A stretch of DNA of 64,000 nucleotides from Wenzhouxiangella sediminis (GCF_003410055.1 NZ_QUZK01000042.1:62001-126000), one strand, 5' to 3'; counted from the stretch's first letter, positions 24,149-33,898 are shown. Numbers and translations: made by a program. Notes: generated from the letters alone by a model not told the origin.

Positions 24149-25087
24149 ATGAACTCGACCCACCAGAATTGTGCTGAGGCTTCGTGGGATTTTGGCTTCC
24201 TTAGGTATCCCCACTCCATTCAATTCGAAGGCGGTAGCGTCGAGGTCGGGGAGCAGTACGCTGCGGCATGCGAAGAAATAGATAAGTATCGTCATCGCGA
24301 CGGGAATCTATATCCTCCAATTCAGCGAACCGTTCCGATCGACTGGCAGACCGGAGAGCATGGAGATCCGCTGGAAAACACGGAACGCCCCGCTCGTGTC
24401 TTTCCGCCACCTTTGTCACATGAAATTTTTATTTCGAGTCGAATTGACGACGGCGATATCAGGCGCGGCGATGCCGCTCTCATCGTTCACCTGCTAGCGC
24501 TCCTATTCGATACACGGCTGCAGTTTGATGGCTGGAGGTTTGACGGCAAGGTGCCGATTCCTGATAAAAGCTCAATCCTCTTGCTTCGCGGAGCGCTTGA
24601 AGACTCCCTCAGCGCCATATATCAAAATTGGCGCCTCTGGTCAGAGTCGCACCGAAACTTCTTTGTAAAGATTCTATACATGCACGCGCGTGCCAAAAGC
24701 TGCGAATGGTCATGGTATCGGTTTCTAACGGAATACATGGTTCTGGACGCCATCCATAGATTTTCGGTGCAACGCGGGATACTGAAGAATGAGGTTAAAC
24801 ACAGGGACCGCATAATTCAGATGTGTGAGCAGTTTGAGGTTCCTCAGGATGCCCGCACGATCGAAAGCATCGTTAGTGTAAGAAATGAACTTATTCATGA
24901 GGCAAGCATTGAAGGTGCTCTTCCTGGCACCCGAACTGACGATACGTTTCATTTGAGCAAGTGGCTCGGCCGGCTCAATTCAAGGCTTATTTTCGCTGTC
25001 TCAGGCTACCCGAATGAGTTCGTGCGCTCGGGTTGGTGGTTTTTCGGCTGGCAGCGATTTAATAAAGCCGATCGAAATTGTCGCTGA
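24149..25087 (+). CDS. HEPN-like protein of unknown target
   Basis: 312-aa cytoplasmic protein, not assignable to a named family. Its C-terminal half is helical and contains SIVSVRNELIHEA (Arg245 to His250), a match to the Rx4-6H catalytic motif of HEPN ribonucleases, positioned after a long helix as in Apea/RiboL-PSP-associated HEPN proteins. The N-terminal half (FGFLRYPHSIQFEGG, PPPLSHEIFISSRI) is unfamiliar. The region is visibly richer in A+T than the chromosome, indicating recent acquisition. There is no nucleotidyltransferase-type antitoxin next to it. Its position between an integrase module and a restriction-modification scar fits an anti-phage or stress RNase, but many RNxxxH proteins are not nucleases. 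Confidence 0.5.
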   Translation: MNSTHQNCAEASWDFGFLRYPHSIQFEGGSVEVGEQYAAACEEIDKYRHRDGNLYPPIQRTVPIDWQTGEHGDPLENTERPARVFPPPLSHEIFISSRIDDGDIRRGDAALIVHLLALLFDTRLQFDGWRFDGKVPIPDKSSILLLRGALEDSLSAIYQNWRLWSESHRNFFVKILYMHARAKSCEWSWYRFLTEYMVLDAIHRFSVQRGILKNEVKHRDRIIQMCEQFEVPQDARTIESIVSVRNELIHEASIEGALPGTRTDDTFHLSKWLGRLNSRLIFAVSGYPNEFVRSGWWFFGWQRFNKADRNCR

Positions 25088-25175
25088 GGGCCTTGCGGCC
25101 AAATGCGAAACGGGGAATCTGATCAAAACTAACAGGTGTTTCCGCCCGCTACGCTTGCGTCCAAGTGGCCAACTT

Positions 25176-26105
25176 TCAACCCGCTCGAGTCTGAATGCCT
25201 TCGTGGATGGTTTCGATCTGCTGGAAAACAGCTTCTACGACATCTTCCTTGCCAGTGAATAGCTCATCTGGGCCGGCGTGGTGAAGACGGGTAAAAGGAG
25301 GTTCGTAGAGCGCCTCCGGAGGCATTACACCGCGGGCGGTGAGTTGGTCGACGATCATCTCAACGAAGCGGATCTGGTCTGGGCTGAGGCTGCGGTCGTT
25401 CAGGAACTCGGCGAATGCTTCCTGGGCTGCAGATCGGTCCATACCGACCAGGCTTCTGACGAACCAAGCCAGTGAAGGGGCGCCGTTTCGTTCGAGCAGG
25501 TCGTTGAGCAAGCGGGGCCCGTCTTCGTCTCCGATCTCGCTCAACGTCTGTTCCAGTCCCTCTAAGTCTGTTTCGGTAAGCGGCTGGTTGGTGCGCAGGC
25601 GGTGGATGACCAGGTGGTCCTGGTGATTTTTTAGGTATTCGCGCACTTTCTTCTCGTACTGCGCCCCGGTCATCTTGGGCATGGGGACAACATCCTCGTC
25701 CCGGATGTCGCGGACCTCGTCCTGGAAGTTGGTGTAGATGACGGTGCGTTCCTTGCGCTCGAGTAGCCGCACCAGGCCGCGCAGACGCAAGCGTAGGTCT
25801 TCGAGCAGCTCCAGGTTCGTGCCTTCCCACCACTGGGCTTCCTGAACGGCCGCGCGCAGCCCGAGCTGCTCCTTGACGGCAGGCACGTTGGACTTCTCTT
25901 CCAGCAGGCCGGCCAGCTCGACGACGCGCTTTCTGTGACGCTCGAAGTCGCCGGTGTCAGCTTCGATCAGCGCCAATTGCAGGCGTAGGGCTGTCAGGTC
26001 GAACAGGCGCGATTCGATATCGTCGTTGGGTTGCTCGCTGGGCAGTCCGGCCACCTCGTCGTGCAGTACTTGCCGGTCGGTGTCGCTGATCCGCTGCCAG
26101 GCGAT
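25176..26105 (-). pseudogene. hsdR: Type I restriction enzyme HsdR, C-terminal remnant
   Basis: About 310 codons matching the C-terminal helical region of EcoEI-type HsdR: LRLQLALIEADTGDFERHRK, RTVIYTNFQDEVRDI, and the terminal PPEALYEPPFTRLHHAGPDE. The DEAD-box motor and the nuclease domain are absent. The fragment is joined near 26105 to the 5' end of hsdM in another frame, so the 3' part of hsdM, all of hsdS and the 5' part of hsdR have been deleted in one event. It has no start of its own and cannot restrict DNA. Confidence 0.82.
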
Positions 26106-26395
26106 TTCATGAACGGAAAGACCTCGTCGCGCACGACTTCGAACAGCCGCTCCGGCGCCATTTCGCGGAAATGCGACCAGCGCAGAAGCTGCTGGTCCTC
26201 CCCGAAAAGGCGCTCCCGGGAGTATTTTCCAGTGCGGCGGGCCTTGTTTTCCTCGCGCTTCTCGATCTCGTCCAGGCGCTTGATGAACAGCAGATAGGTG
26301 AGCTGCTCGACCACCGACAGGGGGTTGGAAATCCCCCCGGCCCACATCGTGTCCCAGATCTTGTCGACCTTCGATTTGATTTCGCCGGTAATCAT
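26106..26395 (-). pseudogene. hsdM: Type I modification enzyme HsdM, N-terminal remnant
   Basis: The first 97 codons of HsdM: MITGEIKSKVDKIWDTMWAG, then QLTYLLFIKRLDE, the classic N-terminal helical domain, ending at EVFPFMK. The methyltransferase domain (NPPF, SAM motif) is missing. The ATG at 26395 keeps its AGGAG ribosome site. Beyond the junction the hsdM frame stops at 25994 after a short nonsense tail. If expressed, it would be a 133-aa truncated protein without catalytic ability. Confidence 0.85.
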
Positions 26396-26599
26396 TTCTG
26401 CTCCTGGCCTTGTTCCCCCGAGGTTGGGACATGATTCTAGCGGCTATGCCCGGACAGGAAACAGGGGATCGGGGAGAGGAGGGTGCCGGGCACAGTTGGG
26501 CAGGAGTCGAATCCCGCCCGTGGCCTTACCTCGCTGGGGTTCTCGGTGGACGGCGGGGCGCGTCCTACAAATCGCCGTGCGCCGCCCAAAGGTGGTCAG

Positions 26600-27630
26600 C
26601 TAGGGGGGAGAGGGCCCTGGAATCAACTTGCCCGGCACCCACTTCAGATAAGCCACCGTGCCGAACAGCTCGACGAGCGACTGGAAGACGACGACCACCA
26701 CCGCGGCCTGCCAAGGCTCGGGCAGCGCCAGGGCGATGGGCAGCACCACAAAGGAATTGCGGGTACCGAAGCTGAAGGCCAGGGTTCTGGCCGAACGCGC
26801 TGGGAGCTGGAACGCGCCGCCGAGGGCCTTGCCCAGGAACGCGGCGAAGACCAGGTAGGCGATGAAGATCAAAAGCACCTGCAGCATGACCGCGGAAAGC
26901 CCGGCCACCGTGTTCACCTGCGAAACGGCGACAACGAAGACAACCAGTGCCAGCAGCGGCGTGGGCAGCACGCCCAGGCCCTGAATCCACCGCCTGGCCT
27001 TCGGGCTGCGCTCGGCCAGGCGCTCGGTCACCCACGCCAGGGCCAGAGGCGCGAGAATCAGCCCTGCAAAGGCGCCGAGCAGGTCGGTGCTGATGGCGGC
27101 CTGAAGCCACTCCGCGCCCAGGAAGAGCCCGAGATAGACGGGCAGGACCAGCAATTGCGTGAGCAAAAGCAGGGGTGCCGCGGCAACGGCCCTTCCGGCA
27201 TCGCCCTTGCCCAGCTGGGTGAAGCTGATGAACCAGTCGGTGCAGGGGGCGAGCAGCACCAGCAGCACACCGGCCTGCACGACTGGCGAGACGGGCAGCA
27301 GCGCCATCATCCCGCCCAGGACCAGGGGAATGACCAGGAAATTGAGAGCAGCAGGGCCGCCAGGAAACGCCAGTCCTTGAAGCCCTGACCGATACGCGTC
27401 AGGGGAACCTGGGTAAAGGTGGCGTAGAGTAGCCCCCCAAGCAGCGGCCATAGGGCGACTTCGAGTCGTGACGTGACGTTCGGCAGGCCCAGCCCGATGG
27501 CCAGGCCCGCCAGGATCGCAATCAGCAAGATCCAGCATTGTTGGCGTTCCATCCAGTCGCGCAAGGGCAAGGATCCTTCCCGGGTTTCCAGTGACAAGCG
27601 TCTGGCATCGTAAGCCTTTTGGGTACCCAC
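26600..27630 (-). pseudogene. Arsenite permease, ACR3/bile-acid-symporter superfamily, frameshifted
   Basis: Inner-membrane transporter of the arsenite efflux type split into two frames. The first part (GTG 27630, or ATG 27552 giving MERQQCWILLIAILAGLAIG) runs to FLAALLL; the second resumes as LNFLVIPLVLGGMMALLP and continues through APCTDWFISFTQLGKGD and AFSFGTRNSFVVLPIALALP, both ACR3-like signatures. The break is at the GAGAG run 27344-27348, where two extra bases (a duplicated dinucleotide) would explain the shift. Joined, it would be about 340 aa with ten helices, a full-length protein. It may be a real recent mutation or a sequencing error. It diverges from the metal efflux operon and has no ArsR gene directly attached. 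Confidence 0.8.
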
Positions 27631-27732
27631 ATACTGCTAGCGTGCAGAGTTGTTCAGAGGTTCCTTAAGCAGTGCGGCTGCAGGGCCGGGCTGTTTTTAA
27701 TCCGCCGATTCTTTCATGTTAACCTCAGTGCC

Positions 27733-28047
27733 ATGCAGCAAGCGATCTGCAAAATAGTGGCTTTAAGCATCCTTCTTGCCGGACTCGGCTGGAGTATGGA
27801 CGGCCACGCGGTGTCCGCCGAATCCCATGAGGAACCGCCGAGCCTGATCAAGCACGGCGATCAGCCGGGTGGTCAGCAGGGCGGTGAGTTCTGTGATCAC
27901 CACTGCCACGCCGGATCGCATCTGGTGGCCGTTCCCGTCCTGCACGGCTTGCTGCACCCGCAGAAGCGTACGGCCTCGCTGGCAGACGCGCTCCGGCTTC
28001 CGACTTCCAACGGTCGAGACTCCCCCTTCAGACCCCCTATTTCCTGA
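27733..28047 (+). CDS. CzcI-like small periplasmic His/Cys protein
   Basis: 104-aa exported protein at the head of the metal efflux operon. The signal peptide is MQQAICKIVALSILLAGLGW; the mature part has HEEPPSLIKHGDQ, a candidate metal site CDHHCHAGSH, and ends FRPPIS. Small histidine-rich secreted proteins in this position (CzcI type) modulate Czc/Cus-type systems or bind metal. The ATG at 27733 begins the signal peptide; the frame opens further upstream but overlaps the divergent permease start. It ends 86 bp before the outer-membrane component gene. Assignment rests on position and composition, so it is tentative. Confidence 0.62.
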   Translation: MQQAICKIVALSILLAGLGWSMDGHAVSAESHEEPPSLIKHGDQPGGQQGGEFCDHHCHAGSHLVAVPVLHGLLHPQKRTASLADALRLPTSNGRDSPFRPPIS

Positions 28048-28133
28048 GTTCCGTACCAAGCACCGTGCGATGGCGGCCCGATCCCGGTCGTCGTTGATCG
28101 CAACCGTACGCTGAACGAAAGGAAATCGTATCC

Positions 28134-29486
28134 ATGCAATCTGCGAATCGTGCCCGCATGAGCGGGCGTGCGGCAGTGGCTGCAATGACTGTAGCCATTG
28201 CCCTGATGGTGCCGCTGTGGGTGGCGGCCCAATCCGGGCAATCTTCTCCGGAAGGCACACTGACCCTCGACGAGGCCGTTGCCACGGCCATGCAGAACAA
28301 TCTCGAGCTGCACGCCGCCCGGCAGGAAATCCTGACCGCGCGCGCCCGGCTCGAACACGCCAGTCGCTGGGCGCCCTCTAATCCCCAGATCTCGGTTAGG
28401 CAGCGCCGGCGCGACCCGCCCGGACCGGGCGGGACCAGCACCGACTTCGGCGTCGAGCTCTCCCAGGAACTGTGGATCGGCGGCCAGCGTGGCCTCAATC
28501 GAAGCGGCCGCCAGTCGGAGGTCGAGAGCGCTCGGGCGATGATCCAGTTCCTCGAGCTGACGGTCGCGGCGCGAACCCGCCGGGCCTTTCTCGACCTGAT
28601 CGTGGCGCGTGAGTCGGTTGAAACGGCGCAACGCGCCGTGGCCGTCACCGAAGAGATCCAGCAGTCAACGCGGTCACGCAAGGAGGCGGGCGAGGCCACG
28701 CGTATCGAGGTCAACTCCGCCGCCATCGGCGTCGGCCGCGCAAGATCGGCCCTGGCCGAGGCGCAGGCCAACGCGAACGAGGCGCGGGCGCGCCTGCGCG
28801 AGCTGATGGCCGACCAGGTGCCGGAATACATCGAGCTCTCGGGCGACTTCAATCTGCGGGCACTGGACCTGCCACCTCGGAGTGAGCTGCTCAATCGGGT
28901 CGTGGGCCATCGTGGCGACCTGGCCGCGGCAGCCGCCGATATCGCGGCGGCGGAAAGCGATCTCGCACTGTCGAAGCGCCAGTTGATCCCGAACCTGACG
29001 GTTTTCGGGTTCTACGAACAGGAGGAAGAAGAGGACATCACGGGCGTGGGCGTGTCCATGCCGCTGCCGGTGCTGCATCGCTACGGCGGTGAGCGCAAGG
29101 AGGCGCAAGCGGATCTGAGAAAGGCCCAGATCGAGCGTGACACCCTGCTGCTGGAAGTCCGTATCGGTCTCGACCGGGCCATCGAGGACTACCGGGTTGC
29201 CAAATCGAGAATCGAAGCCGTCTCCGAACAGGTGCTGGCGTCGGCCGAAGACAACGTGCGGCTGACCTACGAGGCCTTCCGCGCGGGTGAAGTCGGCATT
29301 ACGGCCGTCTCCTCGGCGCAGGAAGCCCTGCTGCAGGCGCGCCGTGCCTATCTGGAGGCCCGCCGCGCCTTCATTCGGGCGGCCACCGATCTCGAGCGCA
29401 CCAGCGGCGGCCTGCTCGTCGTCCACGGCCGCCCGGCCGAAGCGGAAACGAGCCGGGAAGACGAAATCAACGAGAAGGAATCCTGA
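28134..29486 (+). CDS. czcC: Outer-membrane efflux protein, TolC/CzcC family
   Basis: 450-aa outer-membrane channel of a three-part heavy-metal RND exporter. It has a signal peptide (AAVAAMTVAIALMVPLWVAA), followed by LTLDEAVATAMQNNLELHAA, the standard start of a TolC repeat, and a second repeat beginning near RGDLAAAAADIAAAESDLAL. Long coiled-coil helices and short barrel strands are expected. The stop is 2 bp before the membrane-fusion gene, so the operon is tight. Confidence 0.92.
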   Translation: MQSANRARMSGRAAVAAMTVAIALMVPLWVAAQSGQSSPEGTLTLDEAVATAMQNNLELHAARQEILTARARLEHASRWAPSNPQISVRQRRRDPPGPGGTSTDFGVELSQELWIGGQRGLNRSGRQSEVESARAMIQFLELTVAARTRRAFLDLIVARESVETAQRAVAVTEEIQQSTRSRKEAGEATRIEVNSAAIGVGRARSALAEAQANANEARARLRELMADQVPEYIELSGDFNLRALDLPPRSELLNRVVGHRGDLAAAAADIAAAESDLALSKRQLIPNLTVFGFYEQEEEEDITGVGVSMPLPVLHRYGGERKEAQADLRKAQIERDTLLLEVRIGLDRAIEDYRVAKSRIEAVSEQVLASAEDNVRLTYEAFRAGEVGITAVSSAQEALLQARRAYLEARRAFIRAATDLERTSGGLLVVHGRPAEAETSREDEINEKES

Positions 29487-29488
29487 TC

Positions 29489-30766
29489 ATGCGACCACTG
29501 AAGATGCTTTTGGGCCTGTTGCTCGTCGCCGCGTTGAGCGGTTGCGGCGACAGCGAAACGGGCCGGGAAGACGAACACCAGTCCCACGATGCGCCGGCTG
29601 CCGAAAGCCACGAGGGGCACGGTGATGAGACCGAAGCCCATGAAGACGAAGAATCGGGGCACGAAGACGAAGCGGCACACGGCGAGGACGAACGGTCCCG
29701 CAATCTCGAACTCACCGCTGCCCAGCAGCGTCGACTGTCGATCCAGGTTGAGGAAGCGACATCGGGATCCGCGAGCGACGCGGTTTCTGCGCCCGCCACC
29801 CTGACCTATGACAAGGATCGAATTGCGCGGGTCGGGCCGCGCCTGGACGCCAAAGTCGTGCGTGTCATTGCCGATCTCGGCGATCGTGTCGAAGCCGGCG
29901 ACCCGCTGGTCGAACTCGACAGCGTGGCGCTGGGCAAGGCCAAGGCGCGGCACCTGACCACGCTCGCGCGTCTCGAGACAGTTCGTGCCCAGTACGAGCG
30001 CGAGCGCGAACTCAATGAGAAGGACATCACCAGCGACGCCGAGCTTCAGGAGGCGCGCGCGCTCCTCGCCGAGGCCCGGGCCGAGCACGATGCGGCCGAC
30101 GAGGAGCTCAGGCTCTACGGCCTGTCGCCGGAGGAAATCGACTCGGTCCAGCCCGATGCCGACGTGCCGCTGTCTCGCTATGTCCTGACCAGCCCCATCG
30201 ACGGAGCCGTTCAGCACCGTGACGTCGTGCCCGGTCAGACCGTCGGCGCCAATGAAACGCCGGTGACGATCGTGGACACCTCGACCATGTGGCTGATGAT
30301 CGAAGCCAGCGAATCCGATGCCGGGGCGCTCCGCCCGGGTCAGCCTGTGGATCTGACGGTACGCAGCCTGCCCGCAACACGCTTCGAAGGCGAGCTGGAC
30401 TGGGTTTCCAGCAGCCTGGATCGAGCATCCCGCACGCTCACCGCACGCGCCGCAATCGCCAACCCGGATGGCTTGCTGCGCGACGGCATGTTCGGCACCG
30501 CCCGCATCGAGGTCGGCGAAGCCGCCAACCGCACGCTGGTGCCGCTCGATGCGGTGCAGGAGCTCGAAGGCGAAGACATCGTTTTCGTGCCCGGCGACAA
30601 GTCCGGCCACTTTCGAGCCGTTTCCGTCTCCGTCGGTGCCGAGAACGACCGTGTCGTCGAGATCCTCGAAGGCCTTGCACCCGGTGACCCGGTCGTGGTT
30701 TCCGGCGCCTTCGATCTGAAGTCCGCGCTGACCGCTGCCACCCGCAGCGCCGCCCACTCGCACTAG
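29489..30766 (+). CDS. czcB: Membrane-fusion (adaptor) lipoprotein, CzcB family, His/Glu-rich N-terminus
   Basis: 425-aa periplasmic adaptor linking the inner-membrane pump to the outer channel. LLLVAALSGCG is a lipobox with Cys at about residue 18. Residues 28-70 are extremely rich in His, Glu and Asp (HEGHGDETEAHEDEESGHED), a likely metal-binding segment that may pass ions to the pump. The rest is standard: barrel-sandwich part (RVGPRLDAKVVRVIADLGD), an alpha hairpin near residues 150-200, and a beta-barrel/membrane-proximal part ending at VVSGAFDLKSALT. It lies between the channel and pump genes with 2- and 9-bp gaps. Confidence 0.93.
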   Translation: MRPLKMLLGLLLVAALSGCGDSETGREDEHQSHDAPAAESHEGHGDETEAHEDEESGHEDEAAHGEDERSRNLELTAAQQRRLSIQVEEATSGSASDAVSAPATLTYDKDRIARVGPRLDAKVVRVIADLGDRVEAGDPLVELDSVALGKAKARHLTTLARLETVRAQYERERELNEKDITSDAELQEARALLAEARAEHDAADEELRLYGLSPEEIDSVQPDADVPLSRYVLTSPIDGAVQHRDVVPGQTVGANETPVTIVDTSTMWLMIEASESDAGALRPGQPVDLTVRSLPATRFEGELDWVSSSLDRASRTLTARAAIANPDGLLRDGMFGTARIEVGEAANRTLVPLDAVQELEGEDIVFVPGDKSGHFRAVSVSVGAENDRVVEILEGLAPGDPVVVSGAFDLKSALTAATRSAAHSH

Positions 30767-30775
30767 GAGCGTTTC

Positions 30776-33700
30776 ATGATCGATGCAATGACTCGAACGG
30801 CGCTGTCCAACCGCCTGCTGGTGCTGGTGTTCGCCGCGGCGGTGCTGATCGCCGGGATCTTCGCCTTTCGCAGTGTCCCGATCGATTCCTTTCCGGACGT
30901 CACGCCCACGATGGTGCAGGTCTTTACCGCCAGCCCCGGCTTGTCGCCGGAGGACGTCGAAACCCAGATCAGCTATCCGGTGTCGATTGCGATGTACGGC
31001 CTGCCTGGCCTCGAGCGCGTCCAGAGCACGTCCATCTTTGGCCTGTCGCGCGTCAATATCTACTTCGAGGACGGCACGGATATCTACTTCGCCCGCCGGC
31101 TGGTCAACGAGCGGCTGGCCCAGGCGCGCCAGGAGATTCCCGAAGGCATGGGCAATCCGCAGCTCGGGCCGCTGACCACCGGCCTGGGGCGCGTATTCAT
31201 GTACACCGTCGAGAACGTCGACGGGGCCGACTACACCCCCACCGAACTGCGCGAGGCGCAGGACTGGATCGTCAAGCCCCAGCTCCGCACGGTTCCGGGC
31301 GTGACGGGTGTTCTCTCGATCGGCGGTTTCGAAAAGCAGTACCAGGTCAATCTTGACCCCAAGGCACTGGCGGCGCGCAACCTGACCGTGGGCGACATTC
31401 GCGCCGCGTTGGCCGCCAACAATCGAAACGTCGGTGCCTCCTTCATCCAGCGCAGCGGCGAGGAGTACATCGTGCGCGGCTATGGCTGGATCGATTCCGG
31501 CGAGAAGGGACTCGACGATCTGCGCAACATCATGGTCAGCGAAGCGCAGGGCACGCCCGTTTATCTCGGCGACATCGCCGAGATCGAATTCGGGCCGGCC
31601 ATTCGTCGCGGCACCCTGATGAAAAACGGCGAAGAGGGCGTGGGCGGCTTTGTCCTCAAGCTGATCGGAACCAACACCCAGGATCTGTTGACGGCCATCG
31701 AGGCCAAGGTTGCGACCATCAACGACGCCTTGCCGGAGGGTATGCGGCTGGAACCCTACTACTCGCAGGCCGACCTGGTCGGCAAGGCCGTCGGCACGGT
31801 CGAGAAGGCCTTGCTGGAAGCGGCCGTGCTGGTCCTCGCCCTGCTATGGCTGTTCCTGGGCAATGTGCGATCGACCCTGATCGTGATCATCAGCCTGCCC
31901 TTGTCGGCGCTGGTGGCCTTCATCGCCATGCGATACGTCGGCATGTCGGCCAACCTGATGAGCCTGGGCGGACTGGCCATCGGGATCGGCATGATGGTGG
32001 ATGGCTCCGTGGTGATGATCGAAAACATCTTCCGACACATGGAGGAGCGGCAAGACGAAGATGTGACGCTACAAAGGCTTGTGGGCGAGGCCGCCCGCGA
32101 AGTCGCCAAGCCGATCGCCTTCGCCATTGCCATCATCATCATCGTCTTTCTGCCGCTGTTCACGCTCGAGGGCGTGGAAGGCAAGATGTTCTCGCCGATG
32201 GCCTACACCATCAGCTTTGCGCTGGCCGGGTCATTGATCGTCGCGCTGGTCCTGGTTCCGGTGCTGACCACGCTGTTGTTCAAGAAGGACAGCGTGCACG
32301 GCGAGCCTCGCCTGGTCGGCTGGCTGAGAAAGGGCTATCGACCGCTCCTCGATGCGGTGGTGGCGTATCCAAAGCGCACCGTGGCCGCCGCCCTGGTGCT
32401 GTTCGCCGGCGGACTGGCCCTGTTCCCCATGCTGGGCACGGAGTTCGTCCCCACCCTGCGGGAAGGTACGTTCCTGGTGCGATCGACCCTGCCGCCCGGC
32501 GCCAATCTGGATACCGCCAACGAGTATGCCGGGCGGGTCGCCGACGTGATGCGCGAGTACCCGGAAGTCACCGGCGTCTATGCCCGCGTCGGCCGGGCCG
32601 AAGTCGGCGGCGATCCGGAGCCGGTCAACGTCGTCGCCTCACTTGTTGCACTCAAGCCGCTCGATGAGTGGAAGAGCGGCCGCGACTACGAGGAGCTGCA
32701 GACCGCCATGGCCGAGCGCCTGTCCGATGAGGTGCCGGGCCTGGCCAACAATTTCTCGCAGCCGATCCAGCTTCGTACCGACGAGCTGCTGTCGGGGATC
32801 ATGGCTGAGGTCGTCATCAGCATCTATGGCGAGGACCTCGACGAACTGGCGCGCATCGGCGAGGAAGTAACCGCCATCGCCCGCGAGGTGCCTGGTTCGG
32901 CCGACGTGCGCATGCAGCAACAGGGCGGCAAGCCCCAGATCGTTGTCCGGCCCGACCGTCAGGCGCTGGCGCGCCACGGTATCTCCCTCGACGAGGTCCT
33001 GGGCGTGGTCGAGACCGGCATCGGCGGGGCAAAGGCCGGGCAGGTCTTCGAAGGCATCCGCCGCTTCGACATCTTCGTGCGCATGGAAGAGCCGGCGCGG
33101 ACCAGCGTCGACGATATTCGCAGCCTCAACTTCCGCACTTCCGCCGGGGCGCTCATCCCGCTGTCGCAGATCGCCGATATCGAGGTCTACCGCGGGCCGA
33201 AGAAGATCTCGCGCTCCAAGGCGAGTCGCCGACTGTTCGTGCAGCTCAACGTGCGCGGCCGCGACATGGGCAGCGTGGTCAGCGATATCCGGCAGCGCAT
33301 CGCCGAGGAGGTGGAAATGCCGGCCGGATACTTCGTCGAGTACGGCGGCCAGTTCGAGAATCAGGAGCGTGCCATGGCCCGGCTCTACGTGGTCGTGCCC
33401 ATTACGCTCGGCCTGATCTTCCTGCTGCTGTTCATGGCCTTTTCCAGCGTGCGCTACGCGGCGTTGATCTTTCTCAACGTACCTTTCGCGGTTACCGGCG
33501 GCCTGTTTTCGCTGTGGATTTCCGGGCAATACCTGTCGGTTCCCGGCGCGGTCGGGTTCATCGCCGTATTCGGCGTGGCCGTGCTCAACGGCGTGGTCAT
33601 GGTGTCCTACATCAATGAACTGCGCGAGCGTGGTCGCTCGCTGGAAGAAGCCGTGCGCCTGGGTGCCGAGCGGCGCCTTAGGCCCGTGCTCATGACCGCC

Positions 33701-33883
33701 TCTGTCGCCATTCTGGGCCTCATCCCGCTGCTACTGGCCAACGGCATCGGCGCCAATGTGCAACGCCCGCTGGCCACGGTGGTCGTCGGCGGCCTGGTCA
33801 CCTCCACGGCGCTGACGCTACTGGTGCTGCCCGCGGTCTATCGCTGGTTCGCCGAACCGCGCAGCGAAGTCGACTTCAGCTGA
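30776..33883 (+). CDS. czcA: Heavy-metal efflux RND pump, CzcA/CusA family
   Basis: 1035-aa inner-membrane proton/metal antiporter. FRSVPIDSFPDVTPTMVQVF is the HME-family start; twelve helices and two large periplasmic loops are expected. The helix-4 proton relay reads AIGIGMMVDGSVVMIEN, with Asp409 and Glu416 present, but the first Asp of the CzcA motif DFGxxxDGAVxxxEN is Gly403. The Met triad of copper/silver pumps (CusA) is not evident (FVPTLREGTFLV). This suggests divalent-ion export (Zn, Cd, Co, Ni or similar) but not a firm substrate. The gene is followed 15 bp later by the PII-like gene. Confidence 0.94.
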   Translation: MIDAMTRTALSNRLLVLVFAAAVLIAGIFAFRSVPIDSFPDVTPTMVQVFTASPGLSPEDVETQISYPVSIAMYGLPGLERVQSTSIFGLSRVNIYFEDGTDIYFARRLVNERLAQARQEIPEGMGNPQLGPLTTGLGRVFMYTVENVDGADYTPTELREAQDWIVKPQLRTVPGVTGVLSIGGFEKQYQVNLDPKALAARNLTVGDIRAALAANNRNVGASFIQRSGEEYIVRGYGWIDSGEKGLDDLRNIMVSEAQGTPVYLGDIAEIEFGPAIRRGTLMKNGEEGVGGFVLKLIGTNTQDLLTAIEAKVATINDALPEGMRLEPYYSQADLVGKAVGTVEKALLEAAVLVLALLWLFLGNVRSTLIVIISLPLSALVAFIAMRYVGMSANLMSLGGLAIGIGMMVDGSVVMIENIFRHMEERQDEDVTLQRLVGEAAREVAKPIAFAIAIIIIVFLPLFTLEGVEGKMFSPMAYTISFALAGSLIVALVLVPVLTTLLFKKDSVHGEPRLVGWLRKGYRPLLDAVVAYPKRTVAAALVLFAGGLALFPMLGTEFVPTLREGTFLVRSTLPPGANLDTANEYAGRVADVMREYPEVTGVYARVGRAEVGGDPEPVNVVASLVALKPLDEWKSGRDYEELQTAMAERLSDEVPGLANNFSQPIQLRTDELLSGIMAEVVISIYGEDLDELARIGEEVTAIAREVPGSADVRMQQQGGKPQIVVRPDRQALARHGISLDEVLGVVETGIGGAKAGQVFEGIRRFDIFVRMEEPARTSVDDIRSLNFRTSAGALIPLSQIADIEVYRGPKKISRSKASRRLFVQLNVRGRDMGSVVSDIRQRIAEEVEMPAGYFVEYGGQFENQERAMARLYVVVPITLGLIFLLLFMAFSSVRYAALIFLNVPFAVTGGLFSLWISGQYLSVPGAVGFIAVFGVAVLNGVVMVSYINELRERGRSLEEAVRLGAERRLRPVLMTASVAILGLIPLLLANGIGANVQRPLATVVVGGLVTSTALTLLVLPAVYRWFAEPRSEVDFS

Positions 33884-33898
33884 AGGAGAGATGCAACC

